NCBI RefSeq assembly: GCF_000518865.1 | Contig: NZ_JAEK01000030.1 | Span: 1 to 58,063, forward strand | DNA from: Bacillus sp. J37 | Lineage (GTDB): Bacteria > Bacillota > Bacilli > Bacillales > Bacillaceae | Length of the DNA: 58,063 nt | Direction of reading: 5' to 3' | Shown here: piece by piece, positions 25,692 to 34,259 of the stretch | Numbering within the stretch: position 1 is the stretch's first letter | Layout of the letters: the number at the start of each line of letters is the position of its first letter | Position numbers and translations under genes: made by a program | The notes under the pieces: generated by a model | Database searches by the model: none | The model's input: only the letters and a program-made list of their open reading frames with translations | What the model was told of the DNA's origin: nothing

Positions 25692-27101
25692 TTGAAACCA
25701 TTATCTTTAAGTCAAAAAGTATTTTTACTAATTTTAACAAGTATTGCGAGTACCATTTTGTTTTCATTTTTCTTTTTACATTTTTTATACAAAGATCTTT
25801 ACCTGGACAGCATTCGTGAATCTGTTATTTTCCAAGGGGAAAACACTGCCTCCCATTATCATTACGGCTCCTTAAACGAAGAAATTATCGAAAAGATCCA
25901 TTGGTTTAATATTGTATCAGAATATGAAGTCTTAGTTGTTGATACATTCGACGAGCTTCAAGAGTATTTTCCTTATCAAATCGACAATAGCACGTTAATA
26001 GAGCAGGAGGATAAAGAAACATTATCTCAAGGAAAGTATATTTTAAAAGAAGGCTATGTAAAAGAATTTGACCGAAACATCGTTGGTGCTATGTTTCCTA
26101 TTCAAAGTGAGACAGAGCTAATCGGAATCGTCTATATTTATGTCCCGTTAGCCGCCATGCAAGAAGTATTTGAAGGCAGTTTACCTATTCTCATTTTAGC
26201 TGGAACAATCTTTTTCATTCTATTGTTAGTTATCGTCAATAGAATCAGGCATTCTCTCTTCAAGCCGCTAACAGATATGCAGGTATTATCGAAAGAGGTG
26301 GCAAAAGGAAATTACTCAAGCAGGCTTCCATTAACAAGTTCCGATGAAGTTGGACAACTAGCCGATGCATTCAATCTTATGAGTTCATCACTGGAAGAGC
26401 AGGAAAAAAGAAAAAAGGAGTTTCTTTCAAATGTTGTCCATGAACTAAGGACACCTCTCACCTATATTGCCGGCTATACCCAAGCACTTAAGCAGCAGTT
26501 ATATTCTTCTAAGGAAGAAGCAGACAGCTATTTAACAACGATCGAAAAAGAAACAGATCGACTGAACAAAATTGTTCACGACCTTATTCAACTCAGTCAT
26601 TTAGAAGAAAATTTATATGTGTTAGAACAAGAACCTATTGCTATGGCACAATTGCTGTATGATACGGTTGACCTCTTTAAAATTCGCTTGGCCCAAAAAG
26701 AGATCCAATACTCGACAAAAGTTCAAGAAGATGTGATCATCGTTGGTGATATTAAACGGATGGAGCAGGTCTTGTATAACGTGATTGATAATGCGATCAA
26801 ATACTCACCTTTACATAGCGAAGTATTGATTGATTTAGGGATAGATCATGACAAGATGGTCCTTACTGTTGCTAATAAGGGGCATGTGATTGACAAGGAG
26901 GATATTCAAAGAATCGGTGAGCGTTTCTTCCGCACGGATAAAGCAAGAAATCGTTCAACAGGTGGCACAGGCTTAGGTCTCTCAATCGTCAAGCAAATCG
27001 TCACCTTGCATAACGGCACCTTCTCGATCACAAGTGACAATCAAACCGGTACAGTTGTAACTGTCCGAATTCCATTATTATCTGAGGAGAACACATCATG
27101 A
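25692..27101 (+). CDS. Membrane sensor histidine kinase
   Basis: A 469-residue kinase starting at TTG five bases after GAGGTG. Two helices (about 9-29 and 164-184) flank an extracellular sensing domain of about 130 residues. HAMP follows (about 186-238), then HisKA with the H-box FLSNVVHELRTPLTYIAGY, the N-box NVIDNAIKYSP, and the G-box GGTGLGLSIVKQI. The sensing domain has no recognised ligand. The stop overlaps the SCO gene start by four bases, linking signalling to an envelope redox protein. Confidence 0.92.
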   Translation: MKPLSLSQKVFLLILTSIASTILFSFFFLHFLYKDLYLDSIRESVIFQGENTASHYHYGSLNEEIIEKIHWFNIVSEYEVLVVDTFDELQEYFPYQIDNSTLIEQEDKETLSQGKYILKEGYVKEFDRNIVGAMFPIQSETELIGIVYIYVPLAAMQEVFEGSLPILILAGTIFFILLLVIVNRIRHSLFKPLTDMQVLSKEVAKGNYSSRLPLTSSDEVGQLADAFNLMSSSLEEQEKRKKEFLSNVVHELRTPLTYIAGYTQALKQQLYSSKEEADSYLTTIEKETDRLNKIVHDLIQLSHLEENLYVLEQEPIAMAQLLYDTVDLFKIRLAQKEIQYSTKVQEDVIIVGDIKRMEQVLYNVIDNAIKYSPLHSEVLIDLGIDHDKMVLTVANKGHVIDKEDIQRIGERFFRTDKARNRSTGGTGLGLSIVKQIVTLHNGTFSITSDNQTGTVVTVRIPLLSEENTS

Positions 27102-27658
27102 AAAAAGTTTCCCTTTTCGTCATCATGTGCTGTATGTTTTTATCGGCATGCAGCGCGAAAGATGAGCCATCATTTCAAATGAAATCTTTTACATATACAA
27201 ATCAAAATGGACAACCCTTCGGATCCGAAAACCTAAAAGATAAGGTTTGGATCGCGAACTTTATTTTTACAAGTTGTGAAACGGTTTGTCCACCAATGAC
27301 TGCAAGCATGTCTGCCCTTCAAAAAGAACTAAAAAACCAAAATCTTGACGTTGAACTTGTTTCCTTCAGTGTTGATCCAACAATTGATACTCCGGGTGTA
27401 TTAAAAACGTTTATGGAGAAATTCACAAGAGATTCATCTAACTGGCATATGCTGACAGGCTACAGTCAAAAGGAAATTGAGCAATTTGCAAGAGAAGAAT
27501 TTCAAACCCTTGTTCAAAAGCCGTCATCATCTGACCAGGTGATTCATTCAACTAGCTTTTATGTAGTCGATAAAAATGGAGAAGTTGTGAGCAACTTTGG
27601 CTTTCAGCAGAGTCATTTTGATGAGTTGATTGCGGAAGTAAAGAAACTGAATCAATGA
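27098..27658 (+). CDS. SCO1/SenC-family lipoprotein
   Basis: A 186-residue lipoprotein (signal ending CMFLSAC) with a thioredoxin-like fold. The copper/redox motif is SCETVC, and the distal histidine is in QVIHSTSFYVV; SFSVDPTIDTP is the usual SCO segment. SCO proteins deliver copper to the CuA site of cytochrome oxidase or act as thiol reductases. It is cotranscribed with and translationally coupled to the sensor kinase, unlike the usual location near cytochrome genes. Confidence 0.9.
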   Translation: MKKVSLFVIMCCMFLSACSAKDEPSFQMKSFTYTNQNGQPFGSENLKDKVWIANFIFTSCETVCPPMTASMSALQKELKNQNLDVELVSFSVDPTIDTPGVLKTFMEKFTRDSSNWHMLTGYSQKEIEQFAREEFQTLVQKPSSSDQVIHSTSFYVVDKNGEVVSNFGFQQSHFDELIAEVKKLNQ

Positions 27659-28245
27659 TTCATTAAAAAGTCTATCATCGTGTTATATGCATTTTTTGAA
27701 GATTCACTATGATAGTTTGTAGAATATGGATTACTAAAACCATGATAACTGTTAAATTTATATGCAGGTATCTTCTTTTCTTCTAGACTGCTTATCAATT
27801 TATCAACATCAAAAGATTGCTCTTCTTGAGGGAAAAATAGGATGGTAGGACAAAGTGGGACTACATCTAAAAAGTCTCTAATTCGTGATCCATAATAACC
27901 TACAACACCGCTAACTGATTCTTTATCACTGCACAACCATGCAATAGTTGCTCCCACACTAAAACCGACAATGAAGACTTTTTGATAGTTGCCTTTTACT
28001 TCTACTACTAATTTTGTCATGATATCTGAAGCTTTAGAAAATCCAATGTTGCTTATAAAACTTCTATAAGCTTCATCCTCCTGTGAGTATTCAAAAGCTT
28101 CCGCTTGACCTAGCAAGTCAGGGCAAATAACATCGTATCCTGCTTTAAAAAGTGATTTGCACACTTCCTCTATATGGAGATTAACCCCATATATCTCATG
28201 AACAACTATAATAACAGCCTCTGAATTTTGATGTTTTAATCTCAC
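27652..28245 (-). CDS. Dienelactone-hydrolase-family protein
   Basis: A protein of about 197 residues with an alpha/beta hydrolase fold: VVHEIYGVNLHIEEV near the N terminus, nucleophile elbow GFSVGA, and late histidine in NSYHGFSNP. Serine replaces the cysteine of classical dienelactone hydrolase. The GTG at 28245 is preferred because GAGG stands six bases before it; the GTG at 28257 has no site. It converges on the SCO gene with a seven-base overlap. Confidence 0.78.
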   Translation of the reverse strand: MRLKHQNSEAVIIVVHEIYGVNLHIEEVCKSLFKAGYDVICPDLLGQAEAFEYSQEDEAYRSFISNIGFSKASDIMTKLVVEVKGNYQKVFIVGFSVGATIAWLCSDKESVSGVVGYYGSRIRDFLDVVPLCPTILFFPQEEQSFDVDKLISSLEEKKIPAYKFNSYHGFSNPYSTNYHSESSKNAYNTMIDFLMNH

Positions 28246-28453
28246 GTTAAACCTCACATACTTTTTATTGATTATAACACTTCTATTAATGAAATTCGGA
28301 CTCGTTTGTTAGAAGTTTTTATTCTTATCATAATGAATAAGTTTATACTTTATAGCAATTTAAGTTAGATGATCTTGGCATATGTAAATGAACACCATGA
28401 TAAAATAAAGTAGAATAATAGTGGAATTTTTCATCAATATTGGGGTGAGATGG

Positions 28454-29203
28454 TTGGAGATTAATTGGGACTTTGAGCTAAATACAATTGGGTTGGGTTG
28501 TACAATTCTTGCCTGGATGGTCCTTGCCTTTTGGTTATGGCGTACATACAATGCACAACAGATCGAGGAACGGCCGGATCTTTGGAAAGTAATGATTACT
28601 GTGTTTATTGGTTTTTTTTCTTTTTCTCTTAACCTGCCTTTATTTGATGAGGTTCTTTCTTTAGCTGTTCTTCCTCTCGGGGTTTGGATTTTATATGGAA
28701 TACTAAAAAGAAATGAGCGCTGGCAAGCGTATCGAAAATATGCCTGGATAGGCTTTCTTGGGAACTATATCCTTTTCGGAGCTGCGGTACTTTCAATCGG
28801 ATTATCAGGATTGATTTATCCGAAAGATGAAATCCAGACGTATCTTGCTGATGTTTCCAAAGTTGAGTTGATATCTATACATCCGTCAGGAAAAGAAGTT
28901 GACCTTAATATAACGAAACTGGAAGAATCTTTAGTTTCTTTTGAGCGTGAACACGAGAATGTTGTTCAGTGGTATGAAGAAATTAGAGAGCAAAAGTGGC
29001 CGACCGAGGAGAACAAAGAACCGGAGAAAGCCCAAGAAAAGTTTCCCTATCTGTTAACAGGTGTGAAAGCAAAAGCAGGGAAAAATGTTCAGGTATATAT
29101 AGAATTCGATGGAAAAGGGTTACTTGTTACAACGGAAGAACGTCAATACTATTTTCGTTCTAACACGGCCTCCTTCCTGAAGGAAAGGGGAAGTGAAGAA
29201 TGA
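28454..29203 (+). CDS. Uncharacterised membrane protein A
   Basis: A protein of about 249 residues with three hydrophobic helices in the first 110 residues, then a hydrophilic domain (about 115-249) rich in Glu and Lys (EENKEPEKAQEKF) with a C-terminal beta-rich part. The TTG at 28454 follows GGGGTGAG; a GTG eleven codons earlier lacks a site. The gene overlaps its downstream partner by four bases. No family is recognised. Confidence 0.7.
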   Translation: MEINWDFELNTIGLGCTILAWMVLAFWLWRTYNAQQIEERPDLWKVMITVFIGFFSFSLNLPLFDEVLSLAVLPLGVWILYGILKRNERWQAYRKYAWIGFLGNYILFGAAVLSIGLSGLIYPKDEIQTYLADVSKVELISIHPSGKEVDLNITKLEESLVSFEREHENVVQWYEEIREQKWPTEENKEPEKAQEKFPYLLTGVKAKAGKNVQVYIEFDGKGLLVTTEERQYYFRSNTASFLKERGSEE

Positions 29204-29916
29204 GAAAAAAGATGCCAGCGCTTCTTATCATTATTGTTGGATTTGTCGCTGTAAGTACGTATATTGTTTACAGATTGATCGTTCCTCAAGATTTTTATAC
29301 AAAAGAAGAGCTTTTAGAGAAAATTCCAATATCAACATCTGAAAAGGAAATTCAAGATATTGTCCAACTAGATGGGAAAACCTATTTTGTTCCTTTTTTA
29401 TCCGAAGATGGTTCTTATGGTTCGAGTATTTGGGTATGGAGAATTGGAAAATGGAAATGTGTAGGGGCGGATTCTGCTTCTGGTCCTCAAATCGTAGCAA
29501 ATAACGGAAACTCCTATGTTTATTGGAATGTCCATCCTCAAGATGAAGTTCAGAAGTGGGATATCTATTTAACTTCTGAGAGAAATTATTCTGTCAACAA
29601 TGGGAATGGTGTCAATCAATTGGAGGTTTACTTTCCGAAAATACAAGTGAAACACTCGATAGAAGTTGGGAAAGAGAGCTACGGATATGTTGAGCTGCCA
29701 TGGCAGTGGAAGGAAGTAATTGGGTCATTTGACCTAAATCCGGCAGAAACAGGGCTCTTGCCATCCAGCCATTCCTTTCTATTTCAATGGCAGGCATATA
29801 ACGGTAACCAAGAACCGATAAACCTTGATCATACGTTTCGTAACGGTGGAGGCGGTACTTATACAGGAGATTATATTCAACACATGCAACAGTTGAATCC
29901 TGAAGAGTTAGAATAA
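29200..29916 (+). CDS. Uncharacterised membrane-anchored protein B
   Basis: A 238-residue protein with one N-terminal helix (about 6-25, a signal anchor) and an exported-looking domain with many aromatic residues (SIWVWRIGKWKCV, SYVYWNVHPQD, YGYVELPWQWK). It is coupled to protein A by a four-base overlap, so the two probably work together. The domain has a beta-rich look but no family is recognised. Confidence 0.72.
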   Translation: MRKKMPALLIIIVGFVAVSTYIVYRLIVPQDFYTKEELLEKIPISTSEKEIQDIVQLDGKTYFVPFLSEDGSYGSSIWVWRIGKWKCVGADSASGPQIVANNGNSYVYWNVHPQDEVQKWDIYLTSERNYSVNNGNGVNQLEVYFPKIQVKHSIEVGKESYGYVELPWQWKEVIGSFDLNPAETGLLPSSHSFLFQWQAYNGNQEPINLDHTFRNGGGGTYTGDYIQHMQQLNPEELE

Positions 29917-29960
29917 TAGATGGCTCATTCCCTTTAATTACACAGTAGTTTCTCTTGTGA

Positions 29961-30013
29961 CCTGTTTATAAGATTAAGAGTTTCGCTCTTCATCTTGTAA
30001 ACAGGTTGTTTTT
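29961..30013 (+). terminator. Terminator overlapping a convergent gene
   Basis: A long stepped stem pairs CCTGTTTA/TAAACAGG, AAGAT/ATCTT and AAGAG/CTCTT around a TTTCG loop, then runs into TTGTTTTTTT. It ends the protein A/B operon and covers the last eleven codons and stop of the convergent acetyltransferase gene. Confidence 0.8.
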
Positions 30014-30432
30014 TTCCATTCCATTAAATACTCCGGCATATCGGTCTGCTCATCTGTAAGTTCTTCTTTGATACAAAACCCATTATTTAAATAAAAACGC
30101 AGTGCAGATGAGTTATCCTTATATACTTTCAATTCGATCACTTCTCTTTGATCTTGTATAAAGTGCAACAATTCTCTTCCAGCCCCATTATTTTGAAAAG
30201 ATACATCAACAAAAAGAGCTGCTAAATAGTTGTCCAGCATTGAAATAAAGCCTATAACCCTTGATTGGTGAATCTTCACATATGTCTCTGACATCGGAAT
30301 ATATGTTTCTTTCATCTCACTCATTTGAGATCTCCAGTAATTTGCTTCAATAAAACTGTGTGATTGTAATGAACCTTTGTACCAAATATCGACCAATGTA
30401 TCAATATCTGTACGTTTATATTTTCTTATCAT
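29974..30432 (-). CDS. GNAT N-acetyltransferase
   Basis: A 152-residue GNAT domain: MIRKYKRTDIDTLVDIWYKGSLQSHSFI, acetyl-CoA loop VDVSFQNNGAGRELLHFI, and motif B LKVYKDNSSALRFYLNNGFCI. It resembles YiaC-like lysine acetyltransferases. The tail TTCLQDEERNS is encoded by the terminator of the convergent operon and may be a recent extension. The ribosome site GAGGAG is close to the ATG. Confidence 0.85.
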   Translation of the reverse strand: MIRKYKRTDIDTLVDIWYKGSLQSHSFIEANYWRSQMSEMKETYIPMSETYVKIHQSRVIGFISMLDNYLAALFVDVSFQNNGAGRELLHFIQDQREVIELKVYKDNSSALRFYLNNGFCIKEELTDEQTDMPEYLMEWKKTTCLQDEERNS

Positions 30433-30449
30433 AATATTCTCCTCTTTGT

Positions 30450-30614
30450 TTACAATGTCATCTTTTTATGTGAAAACTTAAATAATACTGAAAAACATAG
30501 AAAAGAGATAGAAAATCTCATGAATGAAGTCTGGTAAGATGTATAACCTGCTAAAACCACAGAAAAAAGGAGCAGACTTAAAGTTAGCTCATTTTTATTC
30601 AGTATCTTCTTCAT
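30450..30614 (-). CDS. Possible small membrane protein
   Basis: A 54-codon frame (MKKILNKNELTLSLLLFSVV... ending HKKMTL) encodes two hydrophobic segments in the gap between the VOC and GNAT genes. The ribosome site (GGGAT, five bases from ATG) is weak, so the call rests mainly on hydrophobic pattern and position. Confidence 0.4.
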   Translation of the reverse strand: MKKILNKNELTLSLLLFSVVLAGYTSYQTSFMRFSISFLCFSVLFKFSHKKMTL

Positions 30615-30681
30615 CTTTATCCCATGGTTGTGTAAGATCTTGTTAGAAATCTTTAAAAATTTTCGATTAATCTTCTACTGA

Positions 30682-31134
30682 TTAGGGCTGCCATATTTCT
30701 AACATATTCCCATCAGGATCATAAAATTTAAAATTAGATCCAAAAGGACTTTCCTGAATTTCTGTTAAGATGTTTACTTCATATTCCTTGAAACGTTTAT
30801 ACATCTCATGGATATGAGGCGTAATGAAGCACGCTATAGGATGTTGATTACTACCTTCATCTTTAAACAATAAGGTTTCAACTTCTCTCTTTTCCGTTAC
30901 CAGGAAAATTGCTGGTACCATTTGCCTTAGACTCGGACTAGAAAAACCCCCTTTATTATCTGGAAATCTTAAGATTGATCTTTCCATTCCAGGATTAATA
31001 GGGTTATGGTTTGTAGGTTCACAGCCTAGACTTTTTTCGTACCATTTAATAGACTCGTATACATCTTTAACAGGGATGTAAATACAAGTTATACCTGTAA
31101 TATCTTCTATTTTGTTATCATCCCCTTTTTTCAC
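30682..31134 (-). CDS. VOC-family (glyoxalase-like) protein
   Basis: A 150-residue single vicinal-oxygen-chelate domain: ITCIYIPVKDVYESIKWYEKSLGC at the N terminus and SNFKFYDPDGNMLEIWQP at the C terminus. The conserved final Glu is a metal ligand in the family. The GTG start has no site of its own. The well-placed GGAGGGG serves an ATG two codons earlier whose second codon is TAA, so translation probably depends on reinitiation. The pentapeptide gene lies just upstream on the same strand. Confidence 0.75.
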   Translation of the reverse strand: MKKGDDNKIEDITGITCIYIPVKDVYESIKWYEKSLGCEPTNHNPINPGMERSILRFPDNKGGFSSPSLRQMVPAIFLVTEKREVETLLFKDEGSNQHPIACFITPHIHEMYKRFKEYEVNILTEIQESPFGSNFKFYDPDGNMLEIWQP

Positions 31135-31161
31135 TTACATCTTCACCCCTCCGCTCATTTT

Positions 31162-31638
31162 TCAGTTAAACTTTCTTGTTTTCATTAAATCTTCAATTAA
31201 GATTCCATTAATCTTTAATCCTGTAATATCACAATCAGTAATTTCCATATTAGCTAAGTTGCAGTTTTTTATTTGCGCTTTCGTAAGATCACATTGATGA
31301 AAGCTTACCGGTTTGTATTCTCCATCTTTCTGATAATTACTATCGCCTTCCTCTGGTAAAACAACGTGATGAAATTCAGTTCCAAATAAATGGACATGAT
31401 TAATAACAGCATGACTAAAATTAGCATGGGTAATTTTCGCTTGAGCTAGATTCGCATTAGAGATATCTACATGTTCCATATTGACATCATTAATAGCCAT
31501 ACTATTCATGTTAACATTCATTGCTTTTGTGTTTGCTAAACTCACATTATCTATCTCCAGCTCTTGAGCATTCACTTCAGACCACTTCGATCCGGAAATA
31601 TCAGCTAGCTCCTTTATATGTATAAGATTTTCAAACAC
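31162..31638 (-). CDS. Pentapeptide-repeat-like protein
   Basis: A 158-residue protein with runs of A(N/D)LxX-type pentads: NVNMNSMAINDVNMEHVDIS, ANLAQAKITHANFSHAVI and, later, CDLTKAQIKNCNLANMEITDCDI. These should form a right-handed quadrilateral beta-helix. Such proteins sometimes mimic DNA or protect gyrase, but many have unknown roles. The GTG start at 31638 has no clear ribosome site, so the N terminus is uncertain. The VOC gene follows within 30 bases. Confidence 0.75.
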   Translation of the reverse strand: MFENLIHIKELADISGSKWSEVNAQELEIDNVSLANTKAMNVNMNSMAINDVNMEHVDISNANLAQAKITHANFSHAVINHVHLFGTEFHHVVLPEEGDSNYQKDGEYKPVSFHQCDLTKAQIKNCNLANMEITDCDITGLKINGILIEDLMKTRKFN

Positions 31639-31760
31639 AACTTCATATATATATTTCTTTAATTAACAGAAATTCCCTTCTTATACAAACAATATTATAT
31701 CTAAAATAAATTCACCTGCAATATTGGAGAAGGTATTAACAGGACACTCCTTGATATATA

Positions 31761-31792
31761 GATAAAAAGAGCTGGTACCAGCTCTTTTTATC
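31761..31792. terminator. Terminator after the anti-sigma gene
   Basis: A perfect 32-base palindrome centred on GGTACC, with a core AGAGCT/AGCTCT flanked by A5 and T5. It serves the sigma/anti-sigma operon on the minus strand and would work in both directions. Confidence 0.8.
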
Positions 31793-31806
31793 TTTGGATT
31801 TATTTT

Positions 31807-32877
31807 TTATGGAATTTTTATTTTAAAAGAGTCAAACTCAATCGGCTTTATAAGATTCCCTTTATATTCCAACTCTTTTCCCTTGCCATTTTCATCAATT
31901 TCCACTCCTCCTCCGCCTGACGGAATGACTAGATAAGGAGTAATTGTTAATTCAGTCACATTAGGATCGATAGGATCAAATTGCTTACTACTGTTAAATT
32001 CTATTCTATCCTTACCCAATTCTCCTGTAGCTCCACCCGATCGACCGGTAATTTCATTTCCATTTTCATTAACTACCTTAAATTCTATATTACCTCCGCG
32101 ACTTAAATCAAAATCTGTTTCCTCTTCTGAACTCTCATAAGTTATACTTGAACCTGTTTCACTAAAAGAAAATTCTGTTACAGTAAGAGTCAATCCATCG
32201 ACTGTCTGTGTATGATTTATAGGTATTTTATGAATGCCGGTGATCTTTTTAATAGGAGTTGAGAAAAACCATTTTTCCCCATTCTCTCCCCGAAGGATTA
32301 GTCCCAGTTCAAACTCTTCCGGCATTTCCTCACTCACATTTATTTCTTGAATGGCAGTCCGAGATGTTGCCGATAAAATATCTTCACCGTAACTCCCAGT
32401 GGAACCAGCAGGATTTTTCCCATTAATCGTAAAATCCATTCCAGCACCAAAATAAAGTTCATCAAGTTCCTTATCAGATTCAATGAAAAGACCAATCGTA
32501 ATATTATTCTGATCATATAAAATTTCATCAAGTGTAACGGAAATTCCATTGATCGTCTCTGTCTCCCCAATTTCACTTGTTAACCCATTTTTTTGAGCTT
32601 TTTGTAAACCAATTAGATCAGAGTTCCCAAATACAGAACCAATAATTGGTATTTGAGATAAACTGCTTGCCAAAGCTGGAGAATAGTATACGGAGCAAAT
32701 AAAAATTCCCAAAACAGCTGCCACACTACACAAAGTAAATAGTGTTTTTCTTTTCTTTTTCTTCATTTGCGGAGAAAACGTATCTACTTGCTCTTTAGCC
32801 TGAATAATTCCCGAATGAATGGCTGCACGAACTTGATCTTGTGGAAACTCCTCTGAAGGATCATGTGACTTTTTCAT
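31807..32877 (-). CDS. DUF4179-type anti-sigma factor
   Basis: The 356-residue protein has a short cytoplasmic N terminus (about 1-44), one membrane helix (TLFTLCSVAAVLGIFICSVYY) and a large extracellular DUF4179-like domain. The latter begins SQIPIIGSVFGNSDLIGLQKAQKNGL and contains INGISVTLDEILYDQNNITIGL. Such proteins hold an ECF sigma factor at the membrane until an envelope signal arrives. The start overlaps the sigma gene by 17 bases. Because the sigma gene is frameshifted, this anti-sigma may have lost its partner. Confidence 0.85.
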   Translation of the reverse strand: MKKSHDPSEEFPQDQVRAAIHSGIIQAKEQVDTFSPQMKKKKRKTLFTLCSVAAVLGIFICSVYYSPALASSLSQIPIIGSVFGNSDLIGLQKAQKNGLTSEIGETETINGISVTLDEILYDQNNITIGLFIESDKELDELYFGAGMDFTINGKNPAGSTGSYGEDILSATSRTAIQEINVSEEMPEEFELGLILRGENGEKWFFSTPIKKITGIHKIPINHTQTVDGLTLTVTEFSFSETGSSITYESSEEETDFDLSRGGNIEFKVVNENGNEITGRSGGATGELGKDRIEFNSSKQFDPIDPNVTELTITPYLVIPSGGGGVEIDENGKGKELEYKGNLIKPIEFDSFKIKIP

Positions 32878-33404
32878 TTAATTTATAACTCCTTTCTAAC
32901 TCATGTTTCAATTTTTTTCTCGCTCTACGTAAGTTCGTTTTTACTGTACTTACAGGTTTTTCCATCACCACAGAAATATCCTTAATAGACAAATCATGAT
33001 AGTAAAACAAGATAATGGATGTTTGATAGGACGAACTTAGTCTTGATAATGCTTCACTTAAATGAAAAGAATCTATCTCTACTTCCTGTGCTCGATCTAA
33101 TCTCTCCAACAGCTCTCTCTCACCATAAGGGATCATAAGGTCTCGTTCCTTTAACAGCCTGTAACATTCGCGTATTAAAATTCTAAACAACCAAGTTGAA
33201 AAAGTACTCCGGATTTCGTAATTGGCCGATACCTAGGAATGCATTGTACGTCGTTTCTTGAATAGCATCCAAAGCATCTTCTTTTTTGCCAACGTAAGAA
33301 AGTGCCTTGTAATATAGCATTTTTTCTTCTTTAAAAAGCAATTCTTCAAAAGCACTTGCATCCCCATTAATTGCCCTTTTCACAGTATGTAGATCATGTT
33401 TCAT
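32861..33404 (-). pseudogene. Frameshifted ECF sigma factor
   Basis: The first frame (start 33404, after GGAGGG) encodes sigma region 2 up to RNPEYF, then reads FNLVV and stops at 33183-33185. The second frame resumes as STWLFRILIRECYRLL and runs through region 4 (LSRLSSSYQTSIILFYYHDLSIKDISVVM, VSTVKTNLRRARKKLKHEL). Removing one T from the five-T run (plus-strand A run at 33199-33203) restores YFSTWLFRILI, the conserved linker, and a normal protein of about 180 residues. Either a real insertion or a homopolymer sequencing error is responsible. Confidence 0.88.
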
Positions 33405-33516
33405 TACGTCATTTCCCTCCTCTCATTAATTAGAGAAATATAGACCTGCAAAAAGATTCACTTTTTTATTTTTTTATAAAATATAGTAGATTTAGAATGA
33501 CATAAGGGTAAATAAA

Positions 33517-33554
33517 CTAAAAAAGTATTAACAAGAACGTTAATACTTTTTTAG
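33517..33554. terminator. Terminator after modB
   Basis: Sixteen-base perfect arms (containing GTATTAAC / GTTAATAC) with a six-base loop and A/T tracts on both sides, 37 bases beyond the modB stop. Works for the minus strand and probably both. Confidence 0.8.
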
Positions 33555-33590
33555 TTCACTTATTATTAAATTTTACTACTAATGAAAGTT

Positions 33591-34259
33591 TCAATATCGT
33601 CTTTTTATCACATTCATCAAAATCAACATACTAAACGAAATGATTAAAATGACAAAAACCCATGACCATGCTAACTTCATATTTCCCGAATCCATCGCAA
33701 CATAGATGGCAGTAGGAATGGTTTGTGTTTTACCAGGGATATTTCCGGCAAACATAAGTGTCGCCCCGAATTCACCAAGTGCTCGTGCGAAGCTTAAAAT
33801 GGCTCCGGTAATAATAGCATTTGAAGCCAACGGTAGGGTGATTAATGTAAAAACCCTAAATTCATTGGCTCCATCCACTCGTGAAGCATCTTCAATATCA
33901 CGGTCAATTGTTTCAAATCCTGTTTTAGCTGATTGATACATAAGAGGAAAAGCAACAACTACCGCGGATATAACAGCTGCCCACCAGGAGAAAATGATGG
34001 ATTGAGAAAACAGCTGTTCAATTGCCTGTCCTAAAAATGATCTGTTACCAAATATAACGATTAATAAAAACCCCACAACAGAAGGAGGTAAAACTAAAGG
34101 TAATAACAATATTGTTTCAATAATTGATTTCCCTTTAAATACTTTATTAGCCATGAATCTTGCGGCTAATATCCCAACAATTAATACGATGAAAAGTGAA
34201 AAAGAAGCAACTTCTAATGAAAGTTTAACAGGTGACCAAAACGTATCATTTCCGATCAT
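33591..34259 (-). CDS. modB: Molybdate ABC transporter permease
   Basis: A 222-residue permease with five or six helices and the binding-protein-dependent EAA-type loop DASRVDGANEFRVFTLITLPLA. LPPSVVGFLLIVIFG and ARALGEFGATLMFAGNIPGKTQT are hallmarks of ModB/CysT-type permeases. The ATG overlaps the modA stop by four bases. No ATPase gene (modC) follows, as in B. subtilis yvgL-yvgM, so an ATPase must be supplied from elsewhere. Confidence 0.92.
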   Translation of the reverse strand: MIGNDTFWSPVKLSLEVASFSLFIVLIVGILAARFMANKVFKGKSIIETILLLPLVLPPSVVGFLLIVIFGNRSFLGQAIEQLFSQSIIFSWWAAVISAVVVAFPLMYQSAKTGFETIDRDIEDASRVDGANEFRVFTLITLPLASNAIITGAILSFARALGEFGATLMFAGNIPGKTQTIPTAIYVAMDSGNMKLAWSWVFVILIISFSMLILMNVIKRRY

